From: an uncultured Lachnospiraceae bacterium
GTDB taxonomy: Bacteria > Bacillota > Clostridia > Lachnospirales > Lachnospiraceae
Assembly (NCBI GenBank): GCA_902796375.1
Contig: CADBOW010000021.1
Location: forward strand, 1 to 11,830
DNA length: 11,830 nt
Direction: 5' to 3'
The notes under the pieces were generated by a model. That model was not told where the DNA came from. It searched no databases and saw only the letters and a list, made by a program, of their open reading frames with translations. Below are positions 1-7,533 of this stretch, piece by piece; the first letter of the stretch is position 1; every line of letters starts with the position of its first letter. Both the position numbers and the translations under genes were made by a program.

Positions 1-1198
1 CCTCCCGCTTTACGGCCTCCAGCATCTGCCTTGCGCCGCTGTAGAAGCCGGTATCTCCCGAGAAGAGCGCCACTGCATTCCGGATCCGCTCCTTCCGGAT
101 CACCGGCAGGATCTCTTCCGGGCGATACATTTCATAGGTCCTGTTCCGGATTCCCCGAAGCAGCCGCTTCGCACCGAAGACCGCATCCGCCCGGCGGATT
201 GCCTCCGCAACCTCTCCTGTCACTGTCCCATCCGAGCCCGGGCCCATCCCTGCCAGGATGATCCTGATCTTTCGGGTTTCGGAATCCCCTTCACGCCGGT
301 GCTCCTGAAGACTACCGTCTCCAGTTTCCTGAAGGATACCGTTTCCCGCCTCCTGACGGTTGTCGTCTCCCGCCTGCTGAGGGATGCCGTCTCCCGCCTG
401 CTGAGGGATGCCGTCTCCCGCCAGGAATTCATAGGCTTCCCGGATGGATATCCCCTCTTCCTTCACCGGTCTTCGGATCACGGAAACCCGGATCCCCAGC
501 TGCTCCGCCGCAGCCAGCTTCTCTTCAAATCCGCCCCGGCTTCCGCTGGACTTGGTCACCAGATGCTTAATGTTATACTGGAGCAGAAGCTCCCGGTTCA
601 GCCCTTCGCTGAAGGGTCCCTGCATAGCGATCACATGCGCCGGCGGGATCCCGTTCTGTCTGCAAATCTCCAGACTTTCCACGGAGGGAAGCACCCTGAC
701 ATAGGTACGGTCTCTGGTTTCCTCCGATATGCTGCTGCAATACTCCGAAAGCTCTTTGCTGCCTGTTGTAAGAAGGATATTTCCGTCCCCGGCTTCCCTG
801 TCCAGCATGATCGCACATTCGCGAATGCCGGAATGGAACCGGATCCTGCCCGCCGATCCTTCTGATGCCGCCGTTTCCTCCGCTCTCAGGATCCGCAGAA
901 CCCGGATCCCGGTGGCCCCGGCAGCCTTTCGGATATTCTCGCTGACCTGGGCGGCATAGGGATGTGTGGCATCCACCACAACGCTGTCCGAAGCTTCCGA
1001 AAGCATTTCCCGAAAGAGTTCTTCCATATCCGCTTCCTCCAGCCTTCCCTTCAGAACCGTAACATGGTCCCGTTCCGTGATCACACTTTCTCCATAGCCT
1101 GAAACAACAGATACCCTGTGATCCGCTCCGGCCCTGGACAGCATTTCCGAAAGCAGCCTGCCTTCCGTTGTACCTGAAAAGATCAAAGTATTTCTCAT
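1..1198 (-). CDS. cbiJ/cbiE: CbiJ-CbiE fusion: cobalt-precorrin-6A reductase joined to cobalt-precorrin-7 C5-methyltransferase (3' end off window)
   Basis: Reading from ATG at 1198, 399 codons run open to the left edge. Residues 1-255 look like CbiJ, the reductase of cobalt-precorrin-6A: an N-terminal FSGTTEGRLL nucleotide-binding motif (residues 7-16), DATHPYA (76-82), IAMQGPFSE and the LVTKSSGSRGG motif near the end. Residues 260-299 are five 8-residue repeats beginning AGDGIPQQ. From about residue 310 the frame continues with CbiE hallmarks: ILAGMGPGSDG, ADAVFGAKRLL and LFSGDTGFYSGA, typical of the SAM-dependent C5 methylase. About 90 of the usual ~200 CbiE residues are visible, and a CbiT domain could follow outside the window. 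The ATG overlaps the cbiH stop as ATGA (1195-1198), which fixes the start. The family assignments are secure. Fusion is seen directly as an uninterrupted frame, but whether the two halves stay joined in the cell is unknown. Confidence 0.9.
   Translation of the reverse strand, partial: MRNTLIFSGTTEGRLLSEMLSRAGADHRVSVVSGYGESVITERDHVTVLKGRLEEADMEELFREMLSEASDSVVVDATHPYAAQVSENIRKAAGATGIRVLRILRAEETAASEGSAGRIRFHSGIRECAIMLDREAGDGNILLTTGSKELSEYCSSISEETRDRTYVRVLPSVESLEICRQNGIPPAHVIAMQGPFSEGLNRELLLQYNIKHLVTKSSGSRGGFEEKLAAAEQLGIRVSVIRRPVKEEGISIREAYEFLAGDGIPQQAGDGIPQQAGDDNRQEAGNGILQETGDGSLQEHRREGDSETRKIRIILAGMGPGSDGTVTGEVAEAIRRADAVFGAKRLLRGIRNRTYEMYRPEEILPVIRKERIRNAVALFSGDTGFYSGARQMLEAVKRE
302..421 (-). 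repeat. Five tandem 24-nt units in the CbiJ-CbiE linker
   Basis: Five directly adjacent 24-nt units each encode eight residues: AGDGIPQQ, AGDGIPQQ, AGDDNRQE, AGNGILQE and TGDGSLQE. The two units nearest CbiJ (374-397 and 398-421) are identical base for base, and the others diverge progressively toward CbiE. The unit is a multiple of three, so gain or loss of copies keeps the frame. The residues are small, polar and Gly-rich, as expected for a flexible tether between two domains. Confidence 0.93.
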
Positions 1199-1941
1199 TT
1201 GCTTCTCCGTATAGGGTCCCCGTATCCTCTGGGGGTTATCATTCTTCCATCTACTGCTTTTGTTTCCGAATTACCGATAAATACCGTAGTAAACATATCG
1301 ATCTCCTGCTCCGGAAGCTTTGCCAGGCTGCAGATCCCTCGGGTTTCTCCCTCCCGTCCCACATTCTTCGCAAAGCCTGCGATCCGGTCCGCCGGCAGAA
1401 TCTCCCGCAGGATCTCACATGCCCTTCGAAGATGCTCTGCCCGGCCACGGCTGCAGGGATTATAGATCACGATCACGAAATCCCCCTCCGCGGCACAGCG
1501 CAGTCTCCGTTCGATCTGCTGCCAGGGTGTAAGAAGGTCGCTCAGGCTGATCACACAGAAATCATGATTGACCGGTGCCCCCAGAATGGCAGCCCCGGAG
1601 GATGCCGCGGTGATGCCGGGGATGATCTCCACGTCCGTAAATCCTTCCTCTGCCGCCACCTCCAGCATCAGGGCAGCCATACCGTAAATCCCCGCATCGC
1701 CGCTGCAGATCAGCGCCACCTTCTTCCCGGACATGGCCATGGAAAGACACCTTCTGCAGCGCTCCTCCTCGCCCCGCATTCCATTTTCATAGATATCCTT
1801 CTCCGGGTATCGATCCCGCACAAGAGAAATATAGGTTTTATAACCGGCGATCACATCACAGGACCGAAGCGCCTCCCGGGCCTGTGCTGTAAGCATCTCT
1901 TCCTTCCCCGGACCGATCCCCACCACATAGATCTTTCCCAT
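1195..1941 (-). CDS. cbiH: Cobalt-precorrin-3B C17-methyltransferase CbiH (CobJ family)
   Basis: CbiH methylates C17 using SAM and drives ring contraction, the step that turns the porphyrin-like macrocycle into a corrin. The 248-residue protein starts KIYVVGIGPG (3-12), the glycine-rich first loop of the cobalamin tetrapyrrole methylases. It then shows AGYKTY (32-37), CSGDAGIYGMA (79-89), the IIPGITA loop, and a YNPCSRGR motif typical of the CbiH/CobJ branch. The start is the ATG at 1941: an AAAGGA site sits 4 nt upstream, and the methylase fold begins directly after it. A TTG six codons further upstream is possible but has no such support. cbiG stops 1 nt before this ATG, and the 3' end overlaps cbiJE as ATGA. 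Length and motifs are normal for the family. Confidence 0.95.
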   Translation of the reverse strand: MGKIYVVGIGPGKEEMLTAQAREALRSCDVIAGYKTYISLVRDRYPEKDIYENGMRGEEERCRRCLSMAMSGKKVALICSGDAGIYGMAALMLEVAAEEGFTDVEIIPGITAASSGAAILGAPVNHDFCVISLSDLLTPWQQIERRLRCAAEGDFVIVIYNPCSRGRAEHLRRACEILREILPADRIAGFAKNVGREGETRGICSLAKLPEQEIDMFTTVFIGNSETKAVDGRMITPRGYGDPIRRSK

Positions 1942-1942
1942 A

Positions 1943-2926
1943 CTATCCTTTCTTCGCAACCGCGACCGTCATTCCCTCTCCCGCCGTCTTCCGGAGGATC
2001 AGACTTCCTCTGTATCCCGTTCCTGCGATCGCTGCTCTCTCACAGACATTATCAACTCCCACCGTCTGCAGGACGAAATCGGAGGATGCGAATTCCCCCT
2101 CCGCCCTGTTCAGCATTTCCTTTGAAAATGTAAGAAGCGGGATCCTGTATTTCACGGAGAACTTCCGAAGCGCCGGTTCATCCGCCTTAATGTCAATGCT
2201 GCAGAGGGATCCCACATCCTCCAGGGGAATCTGATTCCCCTTCAGGATCTGCAGCAGAAATGCTTCAAATGCCGGGAAGGGCAGATCCTTTTTCAACCCC
2301 ACTCCGACTGCGTATTTTCCGGGGGATAACCAAAGGGAACCAAGGCCGGTATCCTCATCGGACACGATCACATCCACCGGCTCCTTCGGCGGATAATCCC
2401 GGATGGACAGGGTTACCGCCTTTCCTGCGATGGCCCTGGCCGACACACGCCGGATGCCGTCCCGGTTCATGATCTTCAAATGATTCTCCATGGCAAAAAC
2501 ATCCGCACTGAACACATCATTTACGTCCGTGGACGTGGTGATCACCGGAAGTGCACCCAGAAGTCCTGCAAAAAAGACCGCATCCTTATTCGCATTTCCC
2601 ACATGCCCGGACAGGATCGGGATCACATAGTTCCCGTTGTCATCCATCACGATCACCGGCGGATCCTCAAGCTTATCCCTGACATGGGATGCGATCCCCC
2701 GAACCGCGATCCCGCAGGCACCGATAAAGAGCATCCCTCTTCCGGCTTCGAAACGGAGTCCCGCCCAGTCGGAGACCGAAAGTCCGGTATGCTCCGCCAG
2801 CCCCTCCGCCTCGCTGTATTTCAGGGAAATGGGCAGCGGATCCATCTCCTGCACCATCAGCTCCCGGTTGATCCGGTCCGCCATCCTTCTTCCCTGCTCT
2901 GAAAAACAGATCACATCATAGTTCAT
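1943..2926 (-). CDS. cbiG: Cobalt-precorrin-5A hydrolase CbiG
   Basis: CbiG opens the ring-A delta-lactone of cobalt-precorrin-5A and releases the C20 carbon as acetaldehyde, a step specific to the anaerobic route. The 327-residue protein has the usual order: an N-terminal region with MLFIGACGIAVRGIA (65-79) and PVIVMDDNGNYVIPILSGH (90-108), a middle linker, and a C-terminal domain with YAVGVGLKKD (205-214) and GVDNVCERAA (290-299), the family's C-terminal signature. One detail differs: the motif I would expect to read SGHxGGAN reads SGHVGNAN here. The start ATG overlaps the cbiF stop as ATGA (2923-2926), and the stop is 1 nt before cbiH. Neighbours CbiF and CbiH act immediately before it or on the same series of intermediates. 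Confidence 0.95.
   Translation of the reverse strand: MNYDVICFSEQGRRMADRINRELMVQEMDPLPISLKYSEAEGLAEHTGLSVSDWAGLRFEAGRGMLFIGACGIAVRGIASHVRDKLEDPPVIVMDDNGNYVIPILSGHVGNANKDAVFFAGLLGALPVITTSTDVNDVFSADVFAMENHLKIMNRDGIRRVSARAIAGKAVTLSIRDYPPKEPVDVIVSDEDTGLGSLWLSPGKYAVGVGLKKDLPFPAFEAFLLQILKGNQIPLEDVGSLCSIDIKADEPALRKFSVKYRIPLLTFSKEMLNRAEGEFASSDFVLQTVGVDNVCERAAIAGTGYRGSLILRKTAGEGMTVAVAKKG
1946..1951 (-). promoter_or_regulatory. Ribosome binding site of cbiH
   Basis: AAAGGA lies 4 nt before the ATG at 1941 and inside the last codons of cbiG. It favours that ATG over the TTG at 1959. Confidence 0.6.
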
Positions 2927-3681
2927 ACATGCTTCCCCCGATACATGGTTTCAAACTCCGGATCATAGAGCTTCGACCTTTCGTAACCACTCTTACGGAT
3001 CACTTCTCCCACCAGAACCACGGCCGTATTTTCTATTCCATGTGCCTTTGCATTTTCATAAAGTGTCCCCACCGTGCAGATCACCCTCTTCTCCTCCGGC
3101 CAGGTGGCCTTATATACGATGGCCGCCGGAGTGTCCGGTGCATATCCTCCCCGGATCAGACTCTGTGATACCTGATCCAGCATTCCGGTACTGAGATAGA
3201 TCGCCATGGACGCTCCATGGGCTGCCAGCTTCTCCAGTGCCTCCTTCTCCGGCACATGAGTTCTCCCCTTCATCCTTGTAATGATCAGAGACTGGGAAAC
3301 GCCCGGAAGGGTGAATTCCAGATCCAGATCTGCCGCAGCACCGAACATGGCACTGACTCCGGGGGTCGAACGATAGCGGATCCCCTTCTCCTCCAGCAGG
3401 TCCATCTGTTCCCGGACCGCACCGTACAGACTGGGATCTCCGGTATGAAGACGAACCACATTCTGTCCCCGGGCATCCGCCGCTTCCATGACAGCCATGA
3501 CCTCCTCCAGCGTCATAACTGCGCTGTTATGGATCTCCGTGCCCTCCGCCGCATAGGACAGCAGCTCCGGATTCACAAGACTTCCCGCATAAATGATCAC
3601 ATCCGCCTTCCTCAGCAGCTCCATGCCCCGGACTGTGATCAGATCCTTCGCTCCCGGTCCGGCTCCCACAAAATCAATCAT
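2923..3681 (-). CDS. cbiF: Cobalt-precorrin-4 C11-methyltransferase CbiF (CobM family)
   Basis: CbiF adds the SAM-derived methyl group at C11 of cobalt-precorrin-4. The 252-residue protein opens FVGAGPGAKDLITVRG (4-19), the first SAM-binding loop of the tetrapyrrole methylase family, followed by VIIYAGSLVNPELL (28-41) and LHTGDPSLYGA (78-88), which separate CbiF/CobM from its relatives. STPGVSAMFGAAA (105-117) and the ITRMKGRT stretch after it are also typical. Length is normal. The start ATG overlaps the last 8 nt of cbiD, and the stop overlaps cbiG as ATGA, so all three are probably translated in a coupled way. Confidence 0.96.
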   Translation of the reverse strand: MIDFVGAGPGAKDLITVRGMELLRKADVIIYAGSLVNPELLSYAAEGTEIHNSAVMTLEEVMAVMEAADARGQNVVRLHTGDPSLYGAVREQMDLLEEKGIRYRSTPGVSAMFGAAADLDLEFTLPGVSQSLIITRMKGRTHVPEKEALEKLAAHGASMAIYLSTGMLDQVSQSLIRGGYAPDTPAAIVYKATWPEEKRVICTVGTLYENAKAHGIENTAVVLVGEVIRKSGYERSKLYDPEFETMYRGKHV

Positions 3682-4780
3682 TTTCCTTCACCCTTTCCAT
3701 CATTGCATCGGCTCCCGGCGTGCTGCCCAGGATACCGTATCTGTTCGAAAAAAGGATACACTCCACGTGAAGCTCCTCTCCTGCCCGGCGCTTCAGGTAA
3801 TGCCCGATCCGTTCCATAATGCAGGCCAGGGCCTCCTTTGCATATCCGGTTTCCACCAGAACTTCATAGGCTTCCTCCGTGGTATTGCACCCCAGGATCC
3901 GTTCCGCCACCGGCTTCTCTGCTCCGCAGAAAAATGCGGCAAGCGCCATCAGCTCCATCCGCCCGTCCGCTTCCTTTGAATGGGTATTCATGATGCCGCC
4001 GGACAGCTTGATCAGTTTCCCGATATGACCTACCAGGAGCATCTCCCGGAAGCCCAGCGCCCCGGCCATATCGATGGTATCCCCGATATAGTTGGAGCAT
4101 TTCACCGCCCTGTCCAGGTCATACCCGTAGGTATCCCGGACAAACTGCAGACCGTAGTTGCCCGGTGCGGCCACAAAGCCGGTCCTTCCCTCCGCCCGTT
4201 TCTGTTTCAGCTCCAGCCCTATGGTATCCAGGATGGCCTTCACACTCATGGGCTCAACGATCCCGGAGGTTCCGATGATGGAGATCCCGCCTTCGATCCC
4301 CAGCTTCGGATTGAAGGTCTTCCCTGCGATCTTCTCTCCTTCCGGAACGGAGATGGTGACCACCAGGCTGTCCCGGATGTCATAGAGCTCCGCCACCTGC
4401 CGGACTTCCTTCTCGATCATGCGTCTGGGAACGCTGTTGATGGCCGCATTTCCCTTCGGCTGATCCAGCCCGTCCCTGGTCACCGTACCCACCCCGGTTC
4501 CTCCCCGGATCTCCACCCGTCCTGCTCCGTCACAGACACGGGTCACATGGGCATAGATCAGCATGCCATTTGTAATGTCCGGATCATCTCCCGCGTCCTT
4601 CTTCACGGCGCAGCGGGCAGAATCCCCCTCGATCCGTCGATCCAGAAGTGCAGTCTCATACGGAACCCCTGCAGGAGTTATGATCCGGATCATGTCCCTG
4701 TCGCAGCCGGAGAACAGCATATATGCCGCAGCCTTTGAGGCAGCAGCCGCACAGCTTCCGGTAGTAAATCCGTTTCTCAT
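3674..4780 (-). CDS. cbiD: Cobalt-precorrin-5B C1-methyltransferase CbiD
   Basis: CbiD methylates C1 of cobalt-precorrin-5B after CbiG has opened the lactone. It is unrelated to the other methylases and unique to the anaerobic pathway. The 368-residue protein begins RNGFTTGSCAAAASKAAA, the highly conserved CbiD N-terminus, and later has GGTGVGTVTRDGL, NPKLGIEGGISIIGTSG, and LLVGHIGKLIKLSGGIMNTHS, split here for length: LLVGHIGKLIKL then SGGIMNTHS. All are standard family motifs. The length is as expected. The start overlaps the cbiC stop as ATGA (4777-4780), and the stop overlaps cbiF by 8 nt. No internal anomaly was seen. Confidence 0.96.
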   Translation of the reverse strand: MRNGFTTGSCAAAASKAAAYMLFSGCDRDMIRIITPAGVPYETALLDRRIEGDSARCAVKKDAGDDPDITNGMLIYAHVTRVCDGAGRVEIRGGTGVGTVTRDGLDQPKGNAAINSVPRRMIEKEVRQVAELYDIRDSLVVTISVPEGEKIAGKTFNPKLGIEGGISIIGTSGIVEPMSVKAILDTIGLELKQKRAEGRTGFVAAPGNYGLQFVRDTYGYDLDRAVKCSNYIGDTIDMAGALGFREMLLVGHIGKLIKLSGGIMNTHSKEADGRMELMALAAFFCGAEKPVAERILGCNTTEEAYEVLVETGYAKEALACIMERIGHYLKRRAGEELHVECILFSNRYGILGSTPGADAMMERVKEND

Positions 4781-5415
4781 ACTTCCTCCCTGAGCTCATA
4801 CAATATCGCATTGACGATGGCAGCCGCCACATTACTGCCTCCCTTTCTGCCTGCGTTCACGATATACGGGATATCGCTTCCCAGGATCAGCTCCTTCGCC
4901 GCCTCCACATTTACAAATCCCACCGGAACGCCTACGATAAACGCGGGAGTATAGGCCTTCTTCGAGTATTCCTCATACAGGGTGATCAGCGCCGTGGGAG
5001 CATTTCCCACCACAAAGATCGTATCTCCCGGATGCTCCATGGCTTTCCGCATGCTTACAGACGCACGGGTGGTCCCCAGCTCCGCGGCCTTCCCTGCGAC
5101 TTCCTCATCCGCCATAAAGCAGTGAAGACTTCCGCCGTATTTCGAGAACTCCTTCCTGTTTATGCCGGAGAGTGCCATATTCGTATCCGTAACCAGATCC
5201 GCTCCCTCCCGAATCAGCTGCTTCAGCCTTTTCCCGGCATCCTTTGAAAACCGAAGGGTCTCCGCATAATCAAAGTCCGCCGTGGTATGGATACAGCGTT
5301 TGATGATCGGGGCCACTTCAGGATCCGGCGTGATTCCCCTTTTCTGCAGTTCCTCCCCGATGATCTCAAAGCTTCTTGCTTCGATATCTCCGGGGCGTAT
5401 CGTCATGATCTCCAT
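4777..5415 (-). CDS. cbiC: Cobalt-precorrin-8 methylmutase CbiC (CobH family)
   Basis: CbiC moves the methyl group from C11 to C12 of cobalt-precorrin-8, giving cobyrinate. The 212-residue protein contains the conserved IHTTADFDYAE region with the likely catalytic histidine at residue 43, followed by DTNMALSGIN, VVGNAPTAL, PAFIVGVPVGFVNVEAAKE and the C-terminal NAGRKGGSNVAAAIVNA glycine-rich motif. These identify the family clearly. The ATG at 5415 has a GAGGTG site 5 nt upstream. A second ATG at 5406 would make an ATGA overlap with cobD and is a real alternative that changes only three residues. The gene overlaps the end of cobD by 13 nt and its stop overlaps cbiD. Confidence 0.96.
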   Translation of the reverse strand: MEIMTIRPGDIEARSFEIIGEELQKRGITPDPEVAPIIKRCIHTTADFDYAETLRFSKDAGKRLKQLIREGADLVTDTNMALSGINRKEFSKYGGSLHCFMADEEVAGKAAELGTTRASVSMRKAMEHPGDTIFVVGNAPTALITLYEEYSKKAYTPAFIVGVPVGFVNVEAAKELILGSDIPYIVNAGRKGGSNVAAAIVNAILYELREEV

Positions 5416-6464
5416 TTCAGCACCTCATCCATATTTTCCAGAAGCTGTTCATTGTCTGACCGGTCTTTGACAGCCACCCGGAAGAATCCCTTTCCAAGTC
5501 CGGTGATATCACTGCAGTCCCTGATCAGGATCCCCCGCTCCAGCATTCTGTCATAGAGTCTCTCATCTGCCCGGAACAGGAGATAGATCGAATCCGACGG
5601 ATAAACCCGTTCCACCCGGTGCTCCAGTTCTTCCGCCAGAAAGTCCCGCTCCGCACGGATCTTTTCCTGCAGCCTGCGGATCCGGTCCGGGCTGATCTCC
5701 TCCGCCAGACGGACCATGACCTCCTCGCTGATCACGGACAGATTCCATTCCGGAAGCTCCCTTCCCATGGCTTCCATCAGAGACTCATCTGCCATGGCAT
5801 ATCCCATCCGGATCCCCGGAAGCGAGAACAGCTTGGTATAGGACCTGATCAGGATCAGACAGGGATATTCTTCAATCCGGCGGGAAAGCTCCCTTCTGTC
5901 CCTGTCCGTCGCCGCTTCCGAAAGCAGCAGAAAGCTCTCATCCAGAAGCACCCGGGTCTTCCCCTCTGATGCATGCTCCAGGATCCGCACCAGCAGATCC
6001 GGATCTATGTTTCTGCCCGAAGGATTCCCGGGATCCGTCAGGATCACCAGGTCATGTCCCTGTTCCGAAGGATCCATCTGCTCCAGGATCTCTTCACCCA
6101 GGTCAAAGCCGTCCCTCTCCTTAAGTCGGAAGTGATCGACTCTGCAGTCCTTCCTGCCCTTCAGGATATGCTCATACCCGGTGAAGCACGGAACCGGCAG
6201 CAGCACCCGTCGGGGAGACAGACTTCGGACCGCCGCCAGCAGCACCTCGCTGGCTCCGTTTCCCGGAAGCACCTGCTCCGGCGTCACGCCGGCTTCCCGG
6301 GCAAGAGCCCGGCGGAGTCTTCTCTGCGAAAGATCCGGATAGGCTCCGCACTGCCCCATGGCCTGCCGGACATAAGGTTCGATATCCACATCCGAATACG
6401 GATTCAGACTCACCGAAAAATCCAGCTTCACCTGATTTGTATAAATGTCTCCACCGTGTCCCAT
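5403..6464 (-). CDS. cobD: L-threonine-O-3-phosphate decarboxylase CobD (PLP-dependent)
   Basis: CobD decarboxylates threonine phosphate to (R)-1-amino-2-propanol phosphate, the arm that CbiB attaches. The 353-residue protein is a fold-type I PLP enzyme. It starts MGHGGDIY with LDFSVSLNP (14-22), the usual CobD opening. PGNGASE (67-73) contacts the cofactor phosphate, DPGNPSGR (144-151) and DESF (175-178) are the PLP-ring motifs, and SYTKLFSLPGIRMGY (208-222) carries the predicted Schiff-base lysine at residue 211. Length is normal. It begins 19 nt after the cbiB stop, the only true gap between genes in this window, and has its own strong ribosome binding site. Its stop lies inside the start region of cbiC. 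Confidence 0.95.
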   Translation of the reverse strand: MGHGGDIYTNQVKLDFSVSLNPYSDVDIEPYVRQAMGQCGAYPDLSQRRLRRALAREAGVTPEQVLPGNGASEVLLAAVRSLSPRRVLLPVPCFTGYEHILKGRKDCRVDHFRLKERDGFDLGEEILEQMDPSEQGHDLVILTDPGNPSGRNIDPDLLVRILEHASEGKTRVLLDESFLLLSEAATDRDRRELSRRIEEYPCLILIRSYTKLFSLPGIRMGYAMADESLMEAMGRELPEWNLSVISEEVMVRLAEEISPDRIRRLQEKIRAERDFLAEELEHRVERVYPSDSIYLLFRADERLYDRMLERGILIRDCSDITGLGKGFFRVAVKDRSDNEQLLENMDEVLKWRS

Positions 6465-6469
6465 TTTCT

Positions 6470-6474
6470 CTCCT
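6470..6474 (-). promoter_or_regulatory. Ribosome binding site of cobD
   Basis: AGGAG lies 5 nt before the cobD ATG, in the 19-nt gap after cbiB. It is the best-formed Shine-Dalgarno sequence I noted at a gene start here. cobD does not overlap its upstream neighbour, so it needs its own initiation site. Confidence 0.65.
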
Positions 6475-6483
6475 GTAAAATGA

Positions 6484-7533
6484 TCATCTGAATCCCAGGA
6501 AACAGATTCCCGAGAATATCACCGTAATGCAAATGAGCAGGATCGCCTCTGTCAGAAACATCAGCCCGTTTGCCCGCAGAATGTCCTTCCTTTCGATGTT
6601 CCGGACCGGATCCCCCAGATAGGGCTTCTCCTTCCGGATCCCACCGTAGTCGGAGGGTCCCCCCAGCCGGATCCCCAGTGCTCCCGCGCATACACTTTCC
6701 GTCTGGGCGCTGTTGGGACTGGCATGCTTTCTCCGATCCCGCTTCCAGATCCGCCGGGCATTTGTCCCGCTGACCTTCTCCGAAAAAATCCCGGACAGAT
6801 ACGCCGCTGCGATCATACCCAGAGCACTCAGTCTGGAGGGGATAAAATTCACGAAATCATCCAGCCGGGCTGCAGTCTTTCCGAAGTATTCATAGCGTTC
6901 ATTCCGGTAACCCACCATGGAATCCATGGTATTGACTGCCTTATAGAGATACGCCGCTATGGGACCGCCCAGCGCTGCATAGAGAAGCGGTGCGATCACC
7001 CCGTCGGATGTATTCTCCGAAACCGTCTCCACAGCTGCCCGGAGGATCCCATCCTCCTCCAGCCGTTCCGTATCCCGTCCCACGATCATGGACAGATCCG
7101 CCCTGGCCTTCTCTTTACTCCCTTCCTCCAGATCCAGATAGACCTTCCGGCTCTCATCCCTGAGATTTCTAGCCGCCAGGATATAACAGGTCAGGATCAC
7201 CTCCACGGAGATACCGCAGATCACATGAATCCCATACGCCATCGTCTGGATCAGACCGATCACCGCCAGGGTAACGGTTATCACCACGACGCAGAGAAGG
7301 GTTCCCCGAACCCTCTCACTCCTTGGATCCCGGGATTTCTCACTTCTTGGATTCCGGGATTTCCCGTTTCGCGGATCCGAAGATTTCTCACTCCGCGGCT
7401 TCCTCGGAGCCTCCCCCAGCAGGCTGCGCTCCAGTGTTCCGATCAGCCATCCCACCAGCCGGATCGGATGGAACAGCCAGTGGGGATCTCCCACCATCAG
7501 ATCCAGCAGCACCGCCAGAACCAAAGCGATCAT
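6484..7533 (-). CDS. cbiB: Adenosylcobinamide-phosphate synthase CbiB (CobD in aerobic nomenclature)
   Basis: CbiB is a membrane protein that joins aminopropanol (phosphate) to adenosylcobyric acid. From the ATG at 7533 it has 349 residues. The N-terminus, ALVLAVLLDLMVGDPHW then HPIRLVGWLI, is the family's conserved first segment. TVSENTSDGVIAPLLYAALGG and YKAVNTMDSMVGYRN, ASPNSAQTE and GGPSDYGG are further signatures. Hydrophobic stretches around residues 79-105 and at the C-terminus fit membrane spans. Residues 46-77 form an unusual basic loop of repeated PRSEKSxD units. Start choice is uncertain: ATGs at 7581 (GGAGGG just upstream) and 7611 (AAGGA 5 nt upstream) add 16 or 26 residues without family resemblance, and both lie deeper inside the overlapping cobC frame. 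I chose 7533 because homology begins there. Confidence 0.88.
   Translation of the reverse strand: MIALVLAVLLDLMVGDPHWLFHPIRLVGWLIGTLERSLLGEAPRKPRSEKSSDPRNGKSRNPRSEKSRDPRSERVRGTLLCVVVITVTLAVIGLIQTMAYGIHVICGISVEVILTCYILAARNLRDESRKVYLDLEEGSKEKARADLSMIVGRDTERLEEDGILRAAVETVSENTSDGVIAPLLYAALGGPIAAYLYKAVNTMDSMVGYRNERYEYFGKTAARLDDFVNFIPSRLSALGMIAAAYLSGIFSEKVSGTNARRIWKRDRRKHASPNSAQTESVCAGALGIRLGGPSDYGGIRKEKPYLGDPVRNIERKDILRANGLMFLTEAILLICITVIFSGICFLGFR
7303..7398 (-). repeat. Four tandem 24-nt units inside cbiB
   Basis: Four adjacent 24-nt units encode PRSEKSSD, PRNGKSRN, PRSEKSRD and PRSERVRG (CbiB residues 46-77). The central DNA units (7327-7350 and 7351-7374) share most bases, while the outer two are more diverged. 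The loop sits between the first hydrophobic segment and the next predicted span. It is strongly basic and hydrophilic, so it is probably a surface loop. The unit is eight codons, so copy-number change would not shift frame. Confidence 0.9.

Noticed and set aside
302..421. CRISPR-like array or regulatory iteron
   Set aside because: The units are directly adjacent with no spacers, have an 8-codon period, diverge gradually and lie within a coding frame.
1168..2133. Long plus-strand open frame of 321 codons, and several other plus-strand frames of 180-270 codons
   Set aside because: They lie antisense to cbiH, cbiG, cbiD, cobD and cbiB, show Pro/Ser/Arg/His-rich compositions typical of reading GC-rich genes backwards, and have no recognisable motifs.
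6465..6483. Terminator or promoter in the gap between cbiB and cobD
   Set aside because: The 19 nt gap holds a ribosome binding site but no hairpin followed by T-run and no room for a promoter.
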